Made by a program: the position numbers and the translations under genes. A model generated the notes under the pieces. It did no database searches. It worked only from the letters and a program-made list of their open reading frames with translations, and was not told the DNA's origin. Below are positions 15,055 through 15,080 of a stretch of 15,080 nucleotides of DNA, in pieces. Positions within the stretch are counted from its first letter, which is position 1. The number at the start of each line of letters is the position of its first letter. The stretch is from Aequoribacter sp003520285 (GTDB lineage Bacteria > Pseudomonadota > Gammaproteobacteria > Pseudomonadales > Halieaceae), in the NCBI GenBank assembly GCA_963966765.1, contig CAXAAR010000055.1, forward strand, positions 1-15,080, given 5' to 3'.

Positions 15055-15080
15055 ATGGCCACAATTGGCATCACCCTTGG
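15055..15080 (+). CDS. pdxA: Start of pdxA (4-hydroxythreonine-4-phosphate dehydrogenase), cut by the window end
   Basis: Only eight full codons are visible, reading MATIGITL and then a glycine if the next base does not matter. PdxA proteins begin with a similar short strand leading to TxGEPAGIGPE, and the gene order lptD-surA-pdxA is widely conserved in gammaproteobacteria. The call rests mostly on that context. PdxA oxidises 4-phosphohydroxy-threonine in vitamin B6 synthesis. The ATG lies 2 bases after the surA stop. Confidence 0.65.

Overview
The window is a gene-dense stretch of a gammaproteobacterial chromosome. Protein sequences and local gene order look most like the Pseudomonas/Cellvibrio/marine OM60-type branch: dusB-fis-purH-purD, coq7 near an OsmC-family gene and trpGDC, a monofunctional TrpC, and amgK-murU divergent from lptD-surA-pdxA. 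Base composition looks roughly balanced by eye. The exact genus cannot be told from this window. I see no mobile element, CRISPR array, tRNA or rRNA. No stretch longer than about 110 bases lacks a gene.

Layout. (1) Positions 1-3555, plus strand: 3' end of dusB (tRNA-dihydrouridine synthase), a short fis, then purH and purD, closely spaced as one operon. (2) 3580-4248, plus: coq7 (ubiquinone hydroxylase) with a strong ribosome binding site and a GTG start. (3) 4271-11208, minus strand, read right to left: amgK-murU (MurNAc recycling), rpe, trpE-trpG-trpD-trpC, and a YhfA-type OsmC protein. Four junctions here are 4-base ATGA stop/start overlaps (amgK/murU, rpe/trpE, trpG/trpD, trpD/trpC). The largest gap, 112 bases between trpE and trpG, holds a stem-loop just upstream of the trpG ribosome binding site. 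(4) 11209-11292: a short divergent promoter region with two perfect inverted repeats side by side. (5) 11293-15080, plus: lptD, surA and the first codons of pdxA, overlapping or nearly so.

How the genes fit together. The left block joins a nucleoid regulator to the last IMP-forming enzyme and an early enzyme of purine synthesis. The minus block makes the anthranilate-to-indoleglycerol-phosphate part of tryptophan synthesis. The trpF, trpB and trpA functions must lie elsewhere, as in pseudomonads. AmgK and MurU turn recycled MurNAc into UDP-MurNAc. The right block builds the outer membrane: LptD inserts LPS and SurA chaperones barrel proteins such as LptD.

This is essentially a housekeeping region, and I found no convincing new multi-gene system. 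The points most worth a second look are the paired dyads between amgK and lptD, the trpE-trpG stem-loop, the extra CxxC cysteines in the LptD N-terminus, the armless Fis, and the apparent absence of crp/vfr, speD and gph from positions where they occur in pseudomonads.
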